The notes below the pieces were generated by a model. The model searched no databases and had not been told where the DNA came from. It saw nothing but the letters and a program-made list of their open reading frames with translations. A program made the translations under genes and the position numbers. A stretch of 64,000 nt of DNA from positions 36,831-100,830 of the forward strand of contig CAZMZW010000009.1 of NCBI GenBank assembly GCA_964571135.1, in the 5' to 3' direction. Numbering within the stretch: position 1 is the first letter of the stretch; the number at the start of each line of letters is the position of its first letter. Positions 51,512 to 60,452 of this stretch are shown one piece after another. The DNA comes from CAZMZW01 sp964571135 (GTDB taxonomy: Bacteria; Chloroflexota; Anaerolineae; Anaerolineales; Anaerolineaceae).

Positions 51512-54500
51512 ATGACTATCACTGAAAATCCCCCTCTTCCCCAACCAATCCGGCGACAAATGAAAAAACGAGCGCCACTGTCGTTTTCGCAGGAAAGCAT
51601 GTGGTTCCTTCAACAACTTGATCCTGAAAGTACCGTTTACAATTCCAACCGATTAATAAAATTTACCGGCGGGATTGATCGAGTCGCCATGGAGAGAGCG
51701 CTCAATGCGTTGATTCGCCGGCATGAACCCCTTCGAACCTTTTATCCAAACGAAGGGGGAAGACCAGTTCAAGCAGTCCAATCGTTCAAGCCTTTAACTT
51801 TAACTTATGTGGATTATTCCGACTTCACGGATGAAAAAAAATATGAGGCCATCTACAAGTATGTCTCTGATCATGGCTTTCAAGCATACAACCTGCAACA
51901 TGGACCGATTGTGGTTTCTGCACTTCTGCACCTCGCCTCAAACGAAGATGTTCTCTTTTTTGGTACCCATCATATCTGCTCAGACGCCTGGTCACGGGAG
52001 GTCTACACCAGCGAACTGCTGCAAGTTTATGATTCCTATCGGGTTGGCAAAGAGCCTGTTTTATCCGATTTACCAATCCAATATACCGATTATGCGCTCT
52101 GGCAAAGAGAATGGCTGAGCGGAGACACTCTCGCAACCTTTACTGAACACTGGAAAAAAATACTTTCAGGCGATCTTCCCATCCTGGATTTGCCAACCAG
52201 CCGATCTCGTCCCATCCTCCAAACCTTTCATGGTACCCGATATCGATTTCCTTTTTCCCAGGCACTCACTTCCCAATTGAAAAGTTTTTGCCAGAGGGAA
52301 CGCATTACGCTTTTTCATCTCTGCATGGCAGCCTTTGCCAACCTGTTAATGGTCTATACAGGCCAGGAAGACATCATCATGGGTTGCCCTTTTGCTAATC
52401 GGTCCCACCATGAATTGAATAATTTGGTTGGATTATTTGTGAACACACTACCGATTCGGTTAAACCTATCCGGTAATCCCAGTGTTCGCGATCTATTAAA
52501 ACAAGCCCGGGAGGTCATGCTGGATGCATTTGCCTGGCAGGCTGCCCCATTCGAAGCCCTGGTTTCCGAAATTTCGCCTGAGCGTGATCTCAGCCGTACA
52601 CCAGTTTTCCAAGTTGCCATTAATATGCGGAATGTTTCAAAACAGCAACAGGCATCCATCGAGGGACTGGAGATGGAAAACCTTCTGATAGAGGATATCC
52701 CAGCCCCGTTCGATATCTCCTTGGAATTTGATGATGTGGGTGGTTCGTTTGTTGCGTCTTTTCTTTACAATGCCGATTTGTTTGATGAGAAAACCATCAT
52801 TCATATGGCTGCCCATTACCAAAACCTGCTTGCTGAATTTTTATTAAAAACTGATCGCCCAATTTCAGAATTGGAAATGCTCACTTCATCTGAACGGAAG
52901 CGGATTGTAATGGATTGGAATGAAAACAGGATGGACTTTCCTCAGGTTTGCATACATGATCTGATCGCTGAACAATCCAAAAAGAATCCGGATGCTATCG
53001 CAGTAACTTGTAACGGCAAATCCCTGACTTACGCCGAAATTGATAAGAAAGCCAACCAGCTTGCACACTATCTCAAAAATATGGGAGTACAGGCAGGGTC
53101 ACGGATTGGTGTATACCTTCCCCGTTCCGAAAACAGTATTGTAATGTTATTGGCAATTCTCAAGGCAGGTGCTGCTTTTATTCCCCTGGACCTGACCCAT
53201 CCTTCCGAGCGTATTGCATATGTGGTGAATGATGCGGATCCATTAATAATTATTACAACTTCGACCCTGAAATCTCAACTTCCAGATAATATTCAAAGAA
53301 TATTCCTGGATACCGAATCTTCCTTAATTGATGCCTGCGAACCACACGCACCGGTTTCTGGAACAAACAATGAATCATCCATATACATGATCTACACATC
53401 AGGCTCAACCGGCAGACCCAAGGGGGTTGTGAATGTTCATAAAGGTCTTGTCAGTTATTTGACCCATATGAAAAACAAATTTCGTTTTTGCCCCTCTGAT
53501 AGTATCGTTCAACTTACCTCGCTCTCCTTTGATATTTCAATTTTCGAAATATTTGAAACCTTGCTATGCGGGGGAAGGATATTTCTGATGGATGACAATC
53601 AGATGCGGGATCCGGTTTTCATCGATAAGGAAATCATCGAACACCAGGTCACTTTTATCAGTATGGTTCCGACCATGTTACGGGCTCTTTGTAAAGCAGC
53701 GGAGGAACGTGAACTGAAGAACAATAATTTAAGGATGTTTTTTTCCGGTGGTGAATCATTATTAAAAGAAGATGTTGAGCTTTTACGTAAAGCATATGGG
53801 GAATCTTTACTTGTGGTTAATCAATACGGTCCTACCGAATGCACCATATCTCTCACAAACTATATAGTTCCAATTCCACCAATCAACGAGTTGCAGAGTA
53901 TCCCCATCGGAAAACCGGTCAGCAATACGCGTGCCTATATATTGGATAAATATTTACGGCCTGTCCCGGTAGGAGTGAAGGGTGAGTTGTTCATTGGAGG
54001 AATTGGAGTCGGAAGCGGTTATTGGCGCCAACCGGAGTTGACCGCTCAACGATTTCTTCCTGATCCATTCTGGCAAGATGGGCGGATGTACCGCACCGGG
54101 GATATTGCCTGGTATATGCCGGATGGAACAATATGCTTCCAGGGCAGGCTGGACCATCAAATAAAAATTCGAGGGTACCGGGTGGAACTAGGAGAGATAG
54201 AATCTGCGATAAAGGATTTTCCTGGGATCAAGGATGCAGTGGTAAATTTTTGGCAAAGGGAAGGCACGGAAGTCCTTGCTGCATATATCACCATCACTGT
54301 AAAAGACCAGGAGAAAAAAAAGAAGGGTCTAAGAGAATATCTTGCAAGCCGATTGCCAGTATATATGGTTCCTTCCGCTTTAATCGTTTTAAAAGAAATT
54401 CCGCTTACTTCAAGCGGTAAGGTCGATCGTCGCGCTTTACCGGAACCAGAAGATGAAGAAAAACAATCGCGCTATCTTGCTCCGCGGAATAATACTGAAA

Positions 54501-55486
54501 ACCATCTGGTGGCTATCTGGGAGGAGGTATTGGGTATCAAGAAAATCGGGGTCACAGATAATTTCTTTGAACTGGGCGGGCATTCTTTATTGGCAGTGCG
54601 GGTGTTTTCGCTAATCGAGAAAGAATTTGGTGCATCATTACCCCTGACTCTCCTGTTCAAAGAAGGTACTATAGAGGCTCTTGCGCTATCTCTTATAAAC
54701 ACAAAAAATGCATCACTGAAAAATGGGGTTGTGCCGATCAAACCGGAAGGGATTGAACGCCCAATATTCATCCTATCTGCAAATATGAGCATGCGAAAAT
54801 TGGCCTTGGCTTTGGCCGAGAACCGCCCAATATACGCATTGCATCCATATGAAAATGGACAACAAGTTTTCCGTGATTCAATTGAGGAGACCGCCAAAGT
54901 CTATTACAAATGCCTAACCGATTTTGATCCCCAGGGACCCTACCTTTTACTGGGGCACTCAGCCAACGGCTTATATGCGCTTGAATTGGCTCGTTTGCTG
55001 CGTAAGGAAGGAAAAAAAGTGGAATTTCTGGGGTTATTGGATACCTATCCCCCTGGTCCCGTTCCCAGGGTTAATCAAATCGATCGCATGAAATTCCATT
55101 TGAATAATCTAAGAAAAAATAATCTCTCTCAGAATATTAAATATCTTGTTCGCTCTGCCCAGCGGGAAACCAAAAGGTGGAGGCAAACGGTGGTGGATTT
55201 CAAGACGATTAAGCTTCGGATACACAAAGAAATCAAGGGAGACCAGCACTTGCTTTTTATGATGTACAAACCGGAATTATATGATGGGGAGGTGGTATTG
55301 TTTTCAGTCAACTCCCGAACTTCCTATCTACGATTTGATCCAATGGAACAGTGGTCTACTATCATTTCCGGATCATTTGAAAGAATCGTGGTTGACGGAG
55401 ATCACATTTCGTTGCTTGAACCGCCTCAGGTCAATCAGCTCGCTGAAAAAATTCTCGCTGTGCTTAAGAGGCATGAAACAGGATAG
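51512..55486 (+). CDS. Nonribosomal peptide synthetase, C-A-PCP-TE
   Basis: A 1324-residue single-module synthetase. Condensation domain (~15-450) with active HHICSDAWS at about 153. Adenylation domain (~470-960) with A3 YMIYTSGSTGRPKGV, A5 NQYGPTECT, A7 YRTGD and A10 SGKVDRRAL. Carrier with Ser1025 (FELGGHSLLAV). Thioesterase (~1075-1320) with Ser1150 (GHSANG), Asp1177 and His1298 (DGDHIS). By eye the specificity residues are D-I-F-S-F-G-Q-I, matching no code I know. It should join the upstream-loaded acyl group to one amino acid and release the product by hydrolysis or cyclisation. No ribosome site; probably coupled. Confidence 0.92.
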   Translation: MTITENPPLPQPIRRQMKKRAPLSFSQESMWFLQQLDPESTVYNSNRLIKFTGGIDRVAMERALNALIRRHEPLRTFYPNEGGRPVQAVQSFKPLTLTYVDYSDFTDEKKYEAIYKYVSDHGFQAYNLQHGPIVVSALLHLASNEDVLFFGTHHICSDAWSREVYTSELLQVYDSYRVGKEPVLSDLPIQYTDYALWQREWLSGDTLATFTEHWKKILSGDLPILDLPTSRSRPILQTFHGTRYRFPFSQALTSQLKSFCQRERITLFHLCMAAFANLLMVYTGQEDIIMGCPFANRSHHELNNLVGLFVNTLPIRLNLSGNPSVRDLLKQAREVMLDAFAWQAAPFEALVSEISPERDLSRTPVFQVAINMRNVSKQQQASIEGLEMENLLIEDIPAPFDISLEFDDVGGSFVASFLYNADLFDEKTIIHMAAHYQNLLAEFLLKTDRPISELEMLTSSERKRIVMDWNENRMDFPQVCIHDLIAEQSKKNPDAIAVTCNGKSLTYAEIDKKANQLAHYLKNMGVQAGSRIGVYLPRSENSIVMLLAILKAGAAFIPLDLTHPSERIAYVVNDADPLIIITTSTLKSQLPDNIQRIFLDTESSLIDACEPHAPVSGTNNESSIYMIYTSGSTGRPKGVVNVHKGLVSYLTHMKNKFRFCPSDSIVQLTSLSFDISIFEIFETLLCGGRIFLMDDNQMRDPVFIDKEIIEHQVTFISMVPTMLRALCKAAEERELKNNNLRMFFSGGESLLKEDVELLRKAYGESLLVVNQYGPTECTISLTNYIVPIPPINELQSIPIGKPVSNTRAYILDKYLRPVPVGVKGELFIGGIGVGSGYWRQPELTAQRFLPDPFWQDGRMYRTGDIAWYMPDGTICFQGRLDHQIKIRGYRVELGEIESAIKDFPGIKDAVVNFWQREGTEVLAAYITITVKDQEKKKKGLREYLASRLPVYMVPSALIVLKEIPLTSSGKVDRRALPEPEDEEKQSRYLAPRNNTENHLVAIWEEVLGIKKIGVTDNFFELGGHSLLAVRVFSLIEKEFGASLPLTLLFKEGTIEALALSLINTKNASLKNGVVPIKPEGIERPIFILSANMSMRKLALALAENRPIYALHPYENGQQVFRDSIEETAKVYYKCLTDFDPQGPYLLLGHSANGLYALELARLLRKEGKKVEFLGLLDTYPPGPVPRVNQIDRMKFHLNNLRKNNLSQNIKYLVRSAQRETKRWRQTVVDFKTIKLRIHKEIKGDQHLLFMMYKPELYDGEVVLFSVNSRTSYLRFDPMEQWSTIISGSFERIVVDGDHISLLEPPQVNQLAEKILAVLKRHETG

Positions 55487-56252
55487 GAATAACTCCATAC
55501 TCTCCTTCCAACCCGGTGAAATCCATATCTGGTTATTTAACTTGGAAAGTTTTAACCAGGACCACATTTTCTGGAAACGAAACCTTGACGAAGAAGAAAT
55601 TGCACGTTCAAATCGTTACATATTTGAACCGGATCGCCTGCGTTTTCTAGCCGGGCGGGATATTTTACGCAAGTTAATAAGCCGATACACCGGTATTGAT
55701 CCGGCTGAGATCAACTATCTAACCAATCCATATGGAAAACTCTTTCTTCCTTTTCAACCACTCTCTTTTAATAACTCGAACAGCCAGGATCGGATCGTCT
55801 TCGCATTCACAATGGAAGAAGAGATCGGGGTGGATATTGAGCACGTCCGCCTGATACCAGATCTATCAGGTTTGATTGACTTCTGTTTCTCGCAAGAGGA
55901 GAAGATTGAACTTTCCTTTCTCCCCCCCGCTTCCCACCTGGAGGCCTTTTACCATGTTTGGACACAGAAGGAAGCCTTCTTGAAAGCGCAAAGTAAGGGA
56001 TTGACATTGTCACTGCAGGATTTTTCAGTTTCTGTTGATCCTGATAAACCAGGCAAGCTGCTTAATGTAAAAGACAGTGATGCCTCTCTTTATCAAATGA
56101 TAAGCAGCATACCCGAATCCGGCTACCGGGTGGCAGTATGTGCTCGAATGAAAAACAAACCAAAAGTCCATTGGACCATGCCAAATTTGCCTGATTTCTT
56201 TTCTGATAATGCGCTTGGGTGTTTTAACCCAGCGCAGGCACGTCCTCTTTAG
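55473..56252 (+). CDS. Sfp-type 4'-phosphopantetheinyl transferase
   Basis: A 259-residue transferase that activates carrier domains by adding phosphopantetheine. Signature motifs are EIGVDIEHVR and the WTQKEAFLKAQSKGL segment, with the N-terminal FLAGRDILRKLIS helix. It should prime the two carriers of this locus. ATG 55473 follows AAGAGG and overlaps the synthetase gene by 14 nt. The frame opens earlier inside that gene. Distinct from the AcpS at 14345. Confidence 0.9.
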   Translation: MKQDRNNSILSFQPGEIHIWLFNLESFNQDHIFWKRNLDEEEIARSNRYIFEPDRLRFLAGRDILRKLISRYTGIDPAEINYLTNPYGKLFLPFQPLSFNNSNSQDRIVFAFTMEEEIGVDIEHVRLIPDLSGLIDFCFSQEEKIELSFLPPASHLEAFYHVWTQKEAFLKAQSKGLTLSLQDFSVSVDPDKPGKLLNVKDSDASLYQMISSIPESGYRVAVCARMKNKPKVHWTMPNLPDFFSDNALGCFNPAQARPL

Positions 56253-56295
56253 ACCCAATAAAAAATCCCTAGAAAGATATATGATGTAGAAACGC

Positions 56296-56352
56296 TTAAC
56301 CCGGTTTACCGATTGGGGTGCGTAATGCGTTGATGATAACAGCTTGAGGCAT
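56296..56352 (-). pseudogene. Truncated thiolase N-terminus
   Basis: The minus-strand frame reads M-PQAVIINALRTPIG-KPG then TAA at 56298-56296, matching the first 15 codons of the thiolase at 49357 (MLQAVIIDALRTPIG). The copy keeps a ribosome site (CAGGAGAAC) but ends after 18 codons. It is a remnant, not a working gene. Confidence 0.75.
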
Positions 56353-56390
56353 CAGGGAGTTCTCCTGATGAAAATTTTAGTACAAGAGCA
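56304..56390 (-). repeat. Thiolase 5' end and upstream region, copy 2 of a diverged direct repeat
   Basis: Counterpart of 49310-49395, same orientation, about 19 mismatches in 90 positions by eye. Similarity fades beyond 56390 and below 56302. Confidence 0.75.
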
Positions 56391-56906
56391 ATAGTGATGA
56401 TTAGTTGTGAAGGAAGTCTATTAAAAAATAAATTTGCCAAACCTGACTAAGCCAGACAATTAAACGTAACTATTTGGATAATATCAAAAAAAGCCGGTGT
56501 AATTAGCTTCCTTATTAGAGCCTGACCTAAAACTCGTTTTAATGATAAGGTTATTGAGCAAAGAGAGAAAATGAGAGCAGGGACTCATAAGTCCTTGCTA
56601 GTGGGTTTACCCTGAAGAGTATTTCTCAAGCTCAACAAATCCCACTCTCGCCTATATTTCTTGCATTCCACAGGGGGCAGGTTTATAGAATTCACCTCGC
56701 AATCCAAATTAATTGATTTTTCAGTAAATTGGTTTCCTGATCATCCATGTTCAACTTTATAATCGATCATATAAATTGTTGTAAAATTAATTCATTGTGG
56801 ATAGAAGTATAAGGAATTTTCACACGCTAACTATAGGCTTTCAACCCTAATTATTGTTTCGTTTATCGGATCGGTTGTAATTAGTCCTTTAATGTCATAT
56901 GAGTAA
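56391..56906. other. Intergenic region downstream of the NRPS locus
   Basis: AT-rich with no gene, RNA or clear terminator that I can support. Low constraint and the adjacent thiolase remnant suggest decaying sequence. Confidence 0.3.
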
Positions 56907-56912
56907 TTGTCA

Positions 56913-58637
56913 ATGAATCGGAAGCAAATCATTCTCTGCATCGCATTATTATTTTTTTCCCTTGTTTTTTTTAGTATTGCTGTTTTTGCAGAACGATTGG
57001 GATTGGATAATAATCCCGGATTGGGGAAAGGGCGTTACCTAATGCTGGGGCTTGCCGGATTTTGTATTTTATTGATTGCACTGACTATTTGGGGAGGAAA
57101 AATAGAGGCCGCCGCTAACTCAAGAATAATACACTCAAGAAAAATCAGATTGCCACATTGGATTCAGCGTTTTCTAAATCCACCTTTGTTCATAACATTA
57201 CCCCTCAGTGTGGTTCTCATTCTGCTTGCATCATTTTCTTATTACTGGTTTTACACTCATGGCTTATTAGGCACTTTACCCATTAACGGTCGTTATTACC
57301 CAATGCTTGCAGATTCCTTCCGGAATGGTAAATTGTATTTAAGGACAGAACCTTCTCCTGAACTTCTAAAACTTGAAAATCCATACGATTCACAGCAGTA
57401 TTTAACTGTTGAATCACTTCATGATGCATCCTTATTCGAAGGACGTTATTACCTTTACTGGGGACCTGTTCCAGCATTATTTGCCTCATTGCTCCCGGCA
57501 GGCCTGGATATCGGCGATGTACATCTGGCGCTATTTTTTGGGTCTGGACTTGCATTAATTGGCGGATTTTTATTAATCTTTGTGTGGAGACGGTTTTTTC
57601 CATCCTTATCCTGGTGGGCAGTTCTACCTGGACTTTTGATCCTTTTTTGGGGAACGCCGCTTCCGTTTTCTATTTTAGGGTCAGGGATTTACGAAACCGC
57701 CATTTTTTCAGGACAAGCATTTCTCATTTTAGGCCTTATTTTTATATTCATCGGGTTGTCAGAAAATAAACCGCGCTTCGGTTTTCTCTTAATGACGGGG
57801 ATTTTTTGGGCTTTGGCTGCAGGTTCACGGATATCATTAACTCCTGCAATTCTGGTCCTGACGATTGCAGCTCTTTGGCGAGCCTGGTCGATTTCCAGTT
57901 CAAATCGCTCGAATTTCTATCTGTGTGTTATTCTCATCGGTCTTCCCCTTGGTTTGGGAGCTGCTGGTTTAGCCTGGTACAACTATGCCCGTTTTGGATC
58001 CATCCTGGAAACAGGCATGTGTTATGCCTTGAGTGTGACAGACATGAGACAGGCTTGTTCACATATTTTTAGCCCTTCCTATATCCCGGCAAATGCATTT
58101 ATTTACTTTCTGCGTCCACCAACTATCGATTCTTCTTTCCCTTTTGTCTTTATCAAATGGATCAAAGAATCCGATTTCCCATTTTTTATCCACCCACAGC
58201 CATTTTATTATTATAGTGAGCCAGTCGTTGGAATAGTTTTTGGACTGCCTTTTTCTTTATTCTTTGCTGGTGTTTCTTCTCTGCAAAAACGTAATGCTGT
58301 TTCCAACTCCCTAAAAGTTGTAAAGTATTGGGCGGGGGCAATGTTATTTGCGGCTTTGCTGGAATTGATTTTCTTGCTTTTTTACTTTGCGCCCATCCAG
58401 CGTTATATGATTGATTTCAGCATCCTGTTAACGTTATCCTCCGTGATGGGATTCTGGATGTTAATTAATTCATTAAATAAAAGGCCATCATTGTTGATAA
58501 TGATTTGGGTTATTGCTTTTATACTTCTATTCTGGAGTCTTGGTATTGGTATTTTCTCCGGAATAAGTGGGACATCCAGAATATTCTATGAAACCAATCC
58601 CGCGCTGTTTAATCTTTTAAAAAGCTGGTTCAGTTGA
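56913..58637 (+). CDS. Polytopic membrane protein, possibly glycosyltransferase-like
   Basis: About 574 residues with roughly 11-12 hydrophobic helices. Between helices 3 and 4 is a large extracytoplasmic loop (LPINGRYYPMLADSFRNGKLYL...EGRYYLYWGPVPALFA). The combination of many helices with an early acidic/Tyr-rich loop recalls membrane glycosyltransferases of the GT-C type, but I see no decisive motif. Start: ATG 56913, or TTG 56907. No Shine-Dalgarno sequence. It stands alone between two non-coding stretches. Confidence 0.6.
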   Translation: MNRKQIILCIALLFFSLVFFSIAVFAERLGLDNNPGLGKGRYLMLGLAGFCILLIALTIWGGKIEAAANSRIIHSRKIRLPHWIQRFLNPPLFITLPLSVVLILLASFSYYWFYTHGLLGTLPINGRYYPMLADSFRNGKLYLRTEPSPELLKLENPYDSQQYLTVESLHDASLFEGRYYLYWGPVPALFASLLPAGLDIGDVHLALFFGSGLALIGGFLLIFVWRRFFPSLSWWAVLPGLLILFWGTPLPFSILGSGIYETAIFSGQAFLILGLIFIFIGLSENKPRFGFLLMTGIFWALAAGSRISLTPAILVLTIAALWRAWSISSSNRSNFYLCVILIGLPLGLGAAGLAWYNYARFGSILETGMCYALSVTDMRQACSHIFSPSYIPANAFIYFLRPPTIDSSFPFVFIKWIKESDFPFFIHPQPFYYYSEPVVGIVFGLPFSLFFAGVSSLQKRNAVSNSLKVVKYWAGAMLFAALLELIFLLFYFAPIQRYMIDFSILLTLSSVMGFWMLINSLNKRPSLLIMIWVIAFILLFWSLGIGIFSGISGTSRIFYETNPALFNLLKSWFS

Positions 58638-58967
58638 AATTCAAAATCAGCTGACGAGATAATTGAGGATGGTTACTAACCTGGCCTTGATTATCGAAGA
58701 AATATGTCGTAGTTGGTTCCGGATAATTCATAATAATACTTATAAATTTATGAAATAATACTCTCGCCTTAGCATAAGGATTCATGAGAAATTCATTAGA
58801 GGGGATAGTGTAATGTTTGCGAGAAAGAGTACTCATTATCCAAATGTATTATTTAGGCATTGTCTTGTCTGCATTTTATTTCTTCAATTTTTATTCAGTC
58901 TTAATCTAAAAATCCTTACTATAATTAAGTTCAGCAATTAATCCGCCTGATCCAAAAAGGAGAGAAC
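58638..58967. other. Intergenic region upstream of the 88-residue gene
   Basis: No gene seen. TATAAT at 58920-58925 is the probable -10 of the downstream small gene, 42 nt before its ATG; no good -35 is present. Confidence 0.35.
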
Positions 58968-59234
58968 ATGGCAGTTTACAACTACACCTTCAAAGTGAAC
59001 AAAGCTCACAAACTGGAAGTGGTTCATCCTTTTTCGGTTAATGTGGTGGTTTCCCTGGATGGCAAAGTTGTCCGGGATACCAAAGATCATACGATGAACT
59101 ATGAATTTGATGTGGAAGGCAAACACTGCAAACTGGAGATCGCCTACGAAGTTCAGGGTTACGGGATTGCCAAGATGCAATCCTGGATACACCGCTTTTT
59201 TGTGGACGGGGAATCCATTAAAGCTGAAGGCTAA
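58968..59234 (+). CDS. Small conserved-looking protein of unknown function (88 aa)
   Basis: An 88-residue soluble protein with alternating beta-strand-like segments (NYTFKVNKAHKLEVVHPF, VNVVVSLDGKVVRD, MNYEFDVEGKHCKLEIAYEVQGYG). It ends in a charged helix-like stretch, consistent with a small beta-sandwich. It is preceded by a strong ribosome site (AAGGAGAGAAC) and a -10 box, so it is very likely real and well expressed. No family is recognised with confidence. Confidence 0.75.
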   Translation: MAVYNYTFKVNKAHKLEVVHPFSVNVVVSLDGKVVRDTKDHTMNYEFDVEGKHCKLEIAYEVQGYGIAKMQSWIHRFFVDGESIKAEG

Positions 59235-59242
59235 ACAAAAAT

Positions 59243-59272
59243 GAGATTGCCACGGTAAAAACCGCCTCGCAA
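59243..59272. repeat. Short element related to the repeat at 47992
   Basis: GAGATTGC...CCGCCTCGCAA, sharing both ends with 47992-48053; the middle is much shorter. Only two copies are visible, so its status as a dispersed repeat is provisional. Confidence 0.3.
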
Positions 59273-59290
59273 AAAATTGAAATCGAATAT

Positions 59291-59320
59291 AAAAAAAAGG
59301 GCGGGTTATAAACCCGCCCT
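59291..59320 (-). terminator. Terminator after rplL
   Basis: A 10-bp stem AGGGCGGGTT/AACCCGCCCT (59298-59307 with 59311-59320) with a 3-nt loop, followed on the minus strand by a run of U. It ends the ribosomal operon; rpoB does not follow rplL here. Confidence 0.9.
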
Positions 59321-59334
59321 GTAAGAGCAAAAAA

Positions 59335-59712
59335 TTATGCTAATTCGACAACTGCGCCGGCGCCTTCCAGTTTGGTTTTGGCGTCATTGGCGGCTTCCTT
59401 GCCAACACCGGTGAGCACTTTGGAACCGGCGGCTTCAGCCATGTTCTTGGCTTCCACGAGGCCCAGACTGGTAAGCTGGCGGATCACTTTGATGACGTCG
59501 ATCTTTTTAGGACCGGGGTCCTTGATGACCACATCAAACTCGGTTTTCTCTTCGACAGCTTCGGCAGCCGGGGCAGCGCCGCCAGCCATAGCCATTGCGA
59601 CGGGGGCAGCAGCGGAAACGCCCCATTTTTCTTCCAACATTTTCACCAGGTCAGCGGCTTCCAGAACGGAAAGTTCGCTTAACTCTTTTGCGATTTTCTC
59701 TAAATCAGCCAT
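59335..59712 (-). CDS. rplL: 50S ribosomal protein L7/L12
   Basis: Stalk protein that recruits translation factors. The N-terminal dimerisation region (LEKIAKELSELSVLEAADLVKMLEEKWGVSA), an Ala/Gly-rich hinge, and the C-terminal domain (EFDVVIKDPGPKKIDVIKVIRQLTSLGLVEAK) are complete. Length 125. AAGGAG precedes the ATG. It follows rplJ by 41 nt and a strong terminator follows, whereas in many bacteria rpoBC comes next. Confidence 0.97.
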   Translation of the reverse strand: MADLEKIAKELSELSVLEAADLVKMLEEKWGVSAAAPVAMAMAGGAAPAAEAVEEKTEFDVVIKDPGPKKIDVIKVIRQLTSLGLVEAKNMAEAAGSKVLTGVGKEAANDAKTKLEGAGAVVELA

Positions 59713-59753
59713 TTTAAAATCTCCTTAAAAATAATTCAATAATTTAGGTAGCG

Positions 59754-60284
59754 CTAGCCAGCCACAGGTGCCGGTTTTTCTGAATGCGCTTTGAGCACGG
59801 CAGCCATGGAGCGGGCAGGTTCTGCCAGCGTTCGAACCAGTTTGGAAGCCGGAGCGGAAAACAACCCCAACAGTTTGGCGCGCATAACGGGCATGGGTGG
59901 CAAATCTGCCAGGGCGATGACCTGGGTTTTATCGAGGGCTTTGCCATCCAAATATCCGCCTTTTATCTTGAAAACCTCGCCAGATTTACTCGCTTTTTGC
60001 AGCGCTTTGGCCAGGGAAGCGGCATCCTTGTGGGCAAATCCAACCAGGGAGGAACCATCGAAGAAACCTTTATTCTCCAGACCAGCATTCTTTACGGCAA
60101 TATCCATCAGGGTGTTTTTCACCACATGCAGTTCAGAACCTGTCTGGCGGGCATCATTGCGCAGTTCACTGATAACCTTCATGGTCATTTTGTCATAAGC
60201 CACCACAAATACGGCCTGGCAGCCTTTCAACCAGTTTTCGTATTCAACCACAATGTCTTGTTTTTCCTTCTTTGTAAAAGCCAA
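59754..60284 (-). CDS. rplJ: 50S ribosomal protein L10
   Basis: Base of the L7/L12 stalk. The start LAFTKKEKQDIVVEYENWLKGCQAVFVVAYDKMT is characteristic. I choose the TTG at 60284, since AGGAGGTG lies 8 nt upstream of it; the frame's ATG at 60305 lies inside that ribosome site. That gives 176 residues. An L10-type autoregulatory leader precedes it. L10-(L12)n normally binds this leader to repress its own operon. Confidence 0.94.
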   Translation of the reverse strand: MAFTKKEKQDIVVEYENWLKGCQAVFVVAYDKMTMKVISELRNDARQTGSELHVVKNTLMDIAVKNAGLENKGFFDGSSLVGFAHKDAASLAKALQKASKSGEVFKIKGGYLDGKALDKTQVIALADLPPMPVMRAKLLGLFSAPASKLVRTLAEPARSMAAVLKAHSEKPAPVAG

Positions 60285-60304
60285 TGAATGTTCACCTCCT
60301 TTCA

Positions 60305-60343
60305 ATAAAAAAGTCTTTGCCTTTTATTCTCAGGCAAAGACTT
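60305..60343 (-). terminator. Attenuator hairpin in the rplJ leader
   Basis: An 11-bp stem AAGTCTTTGCC/GGCAAAGACTT (60343-60333 with 60321-60311 on the minus strand) is followed by a U tract just before the rplJ ribosome site. It can act as an attenuator between rplA and rplJL. Confidence 0.8.
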
Positions 60344-60440
60344 GGATTCCTTTGAAGGATTTCTCTTTTGTCTTCACCTGAGCTGGATATTAAGCCTTGG
60401 AAGGCACCGGCTGTCTTGGGTGACAGTCTCTTACTTAACT
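60344..60440 (-). promoter_or_regulatory. Ribosomal protein L10 leader
   Basis: The minus-strand transcript contains ACAGCCGGUGCC and CAAGGCUUAAUAUCC, followed by the AAGUCUUUGCCUGAGAAUAAA region. This matches the L10 leader element that binds L10-(L12)n in Firmicutes and related phyla. It sits immediately upstream of rplJ as expected. Confidence 0.8.
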
Positions 60441-60446
60441 TGCCAA

Positions 60447-60452
60447 ATTATA
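60447..60452 (-). promoter_or_regulatory. Candidate internal -10 box for rplJL
   Basis: A perfect TATAAT starts directly after the rplA stop codon. The -35 would lie inside the rplA 3' end and is weak. It would start transcription at about the L10 leader. Confidence 0.4.
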
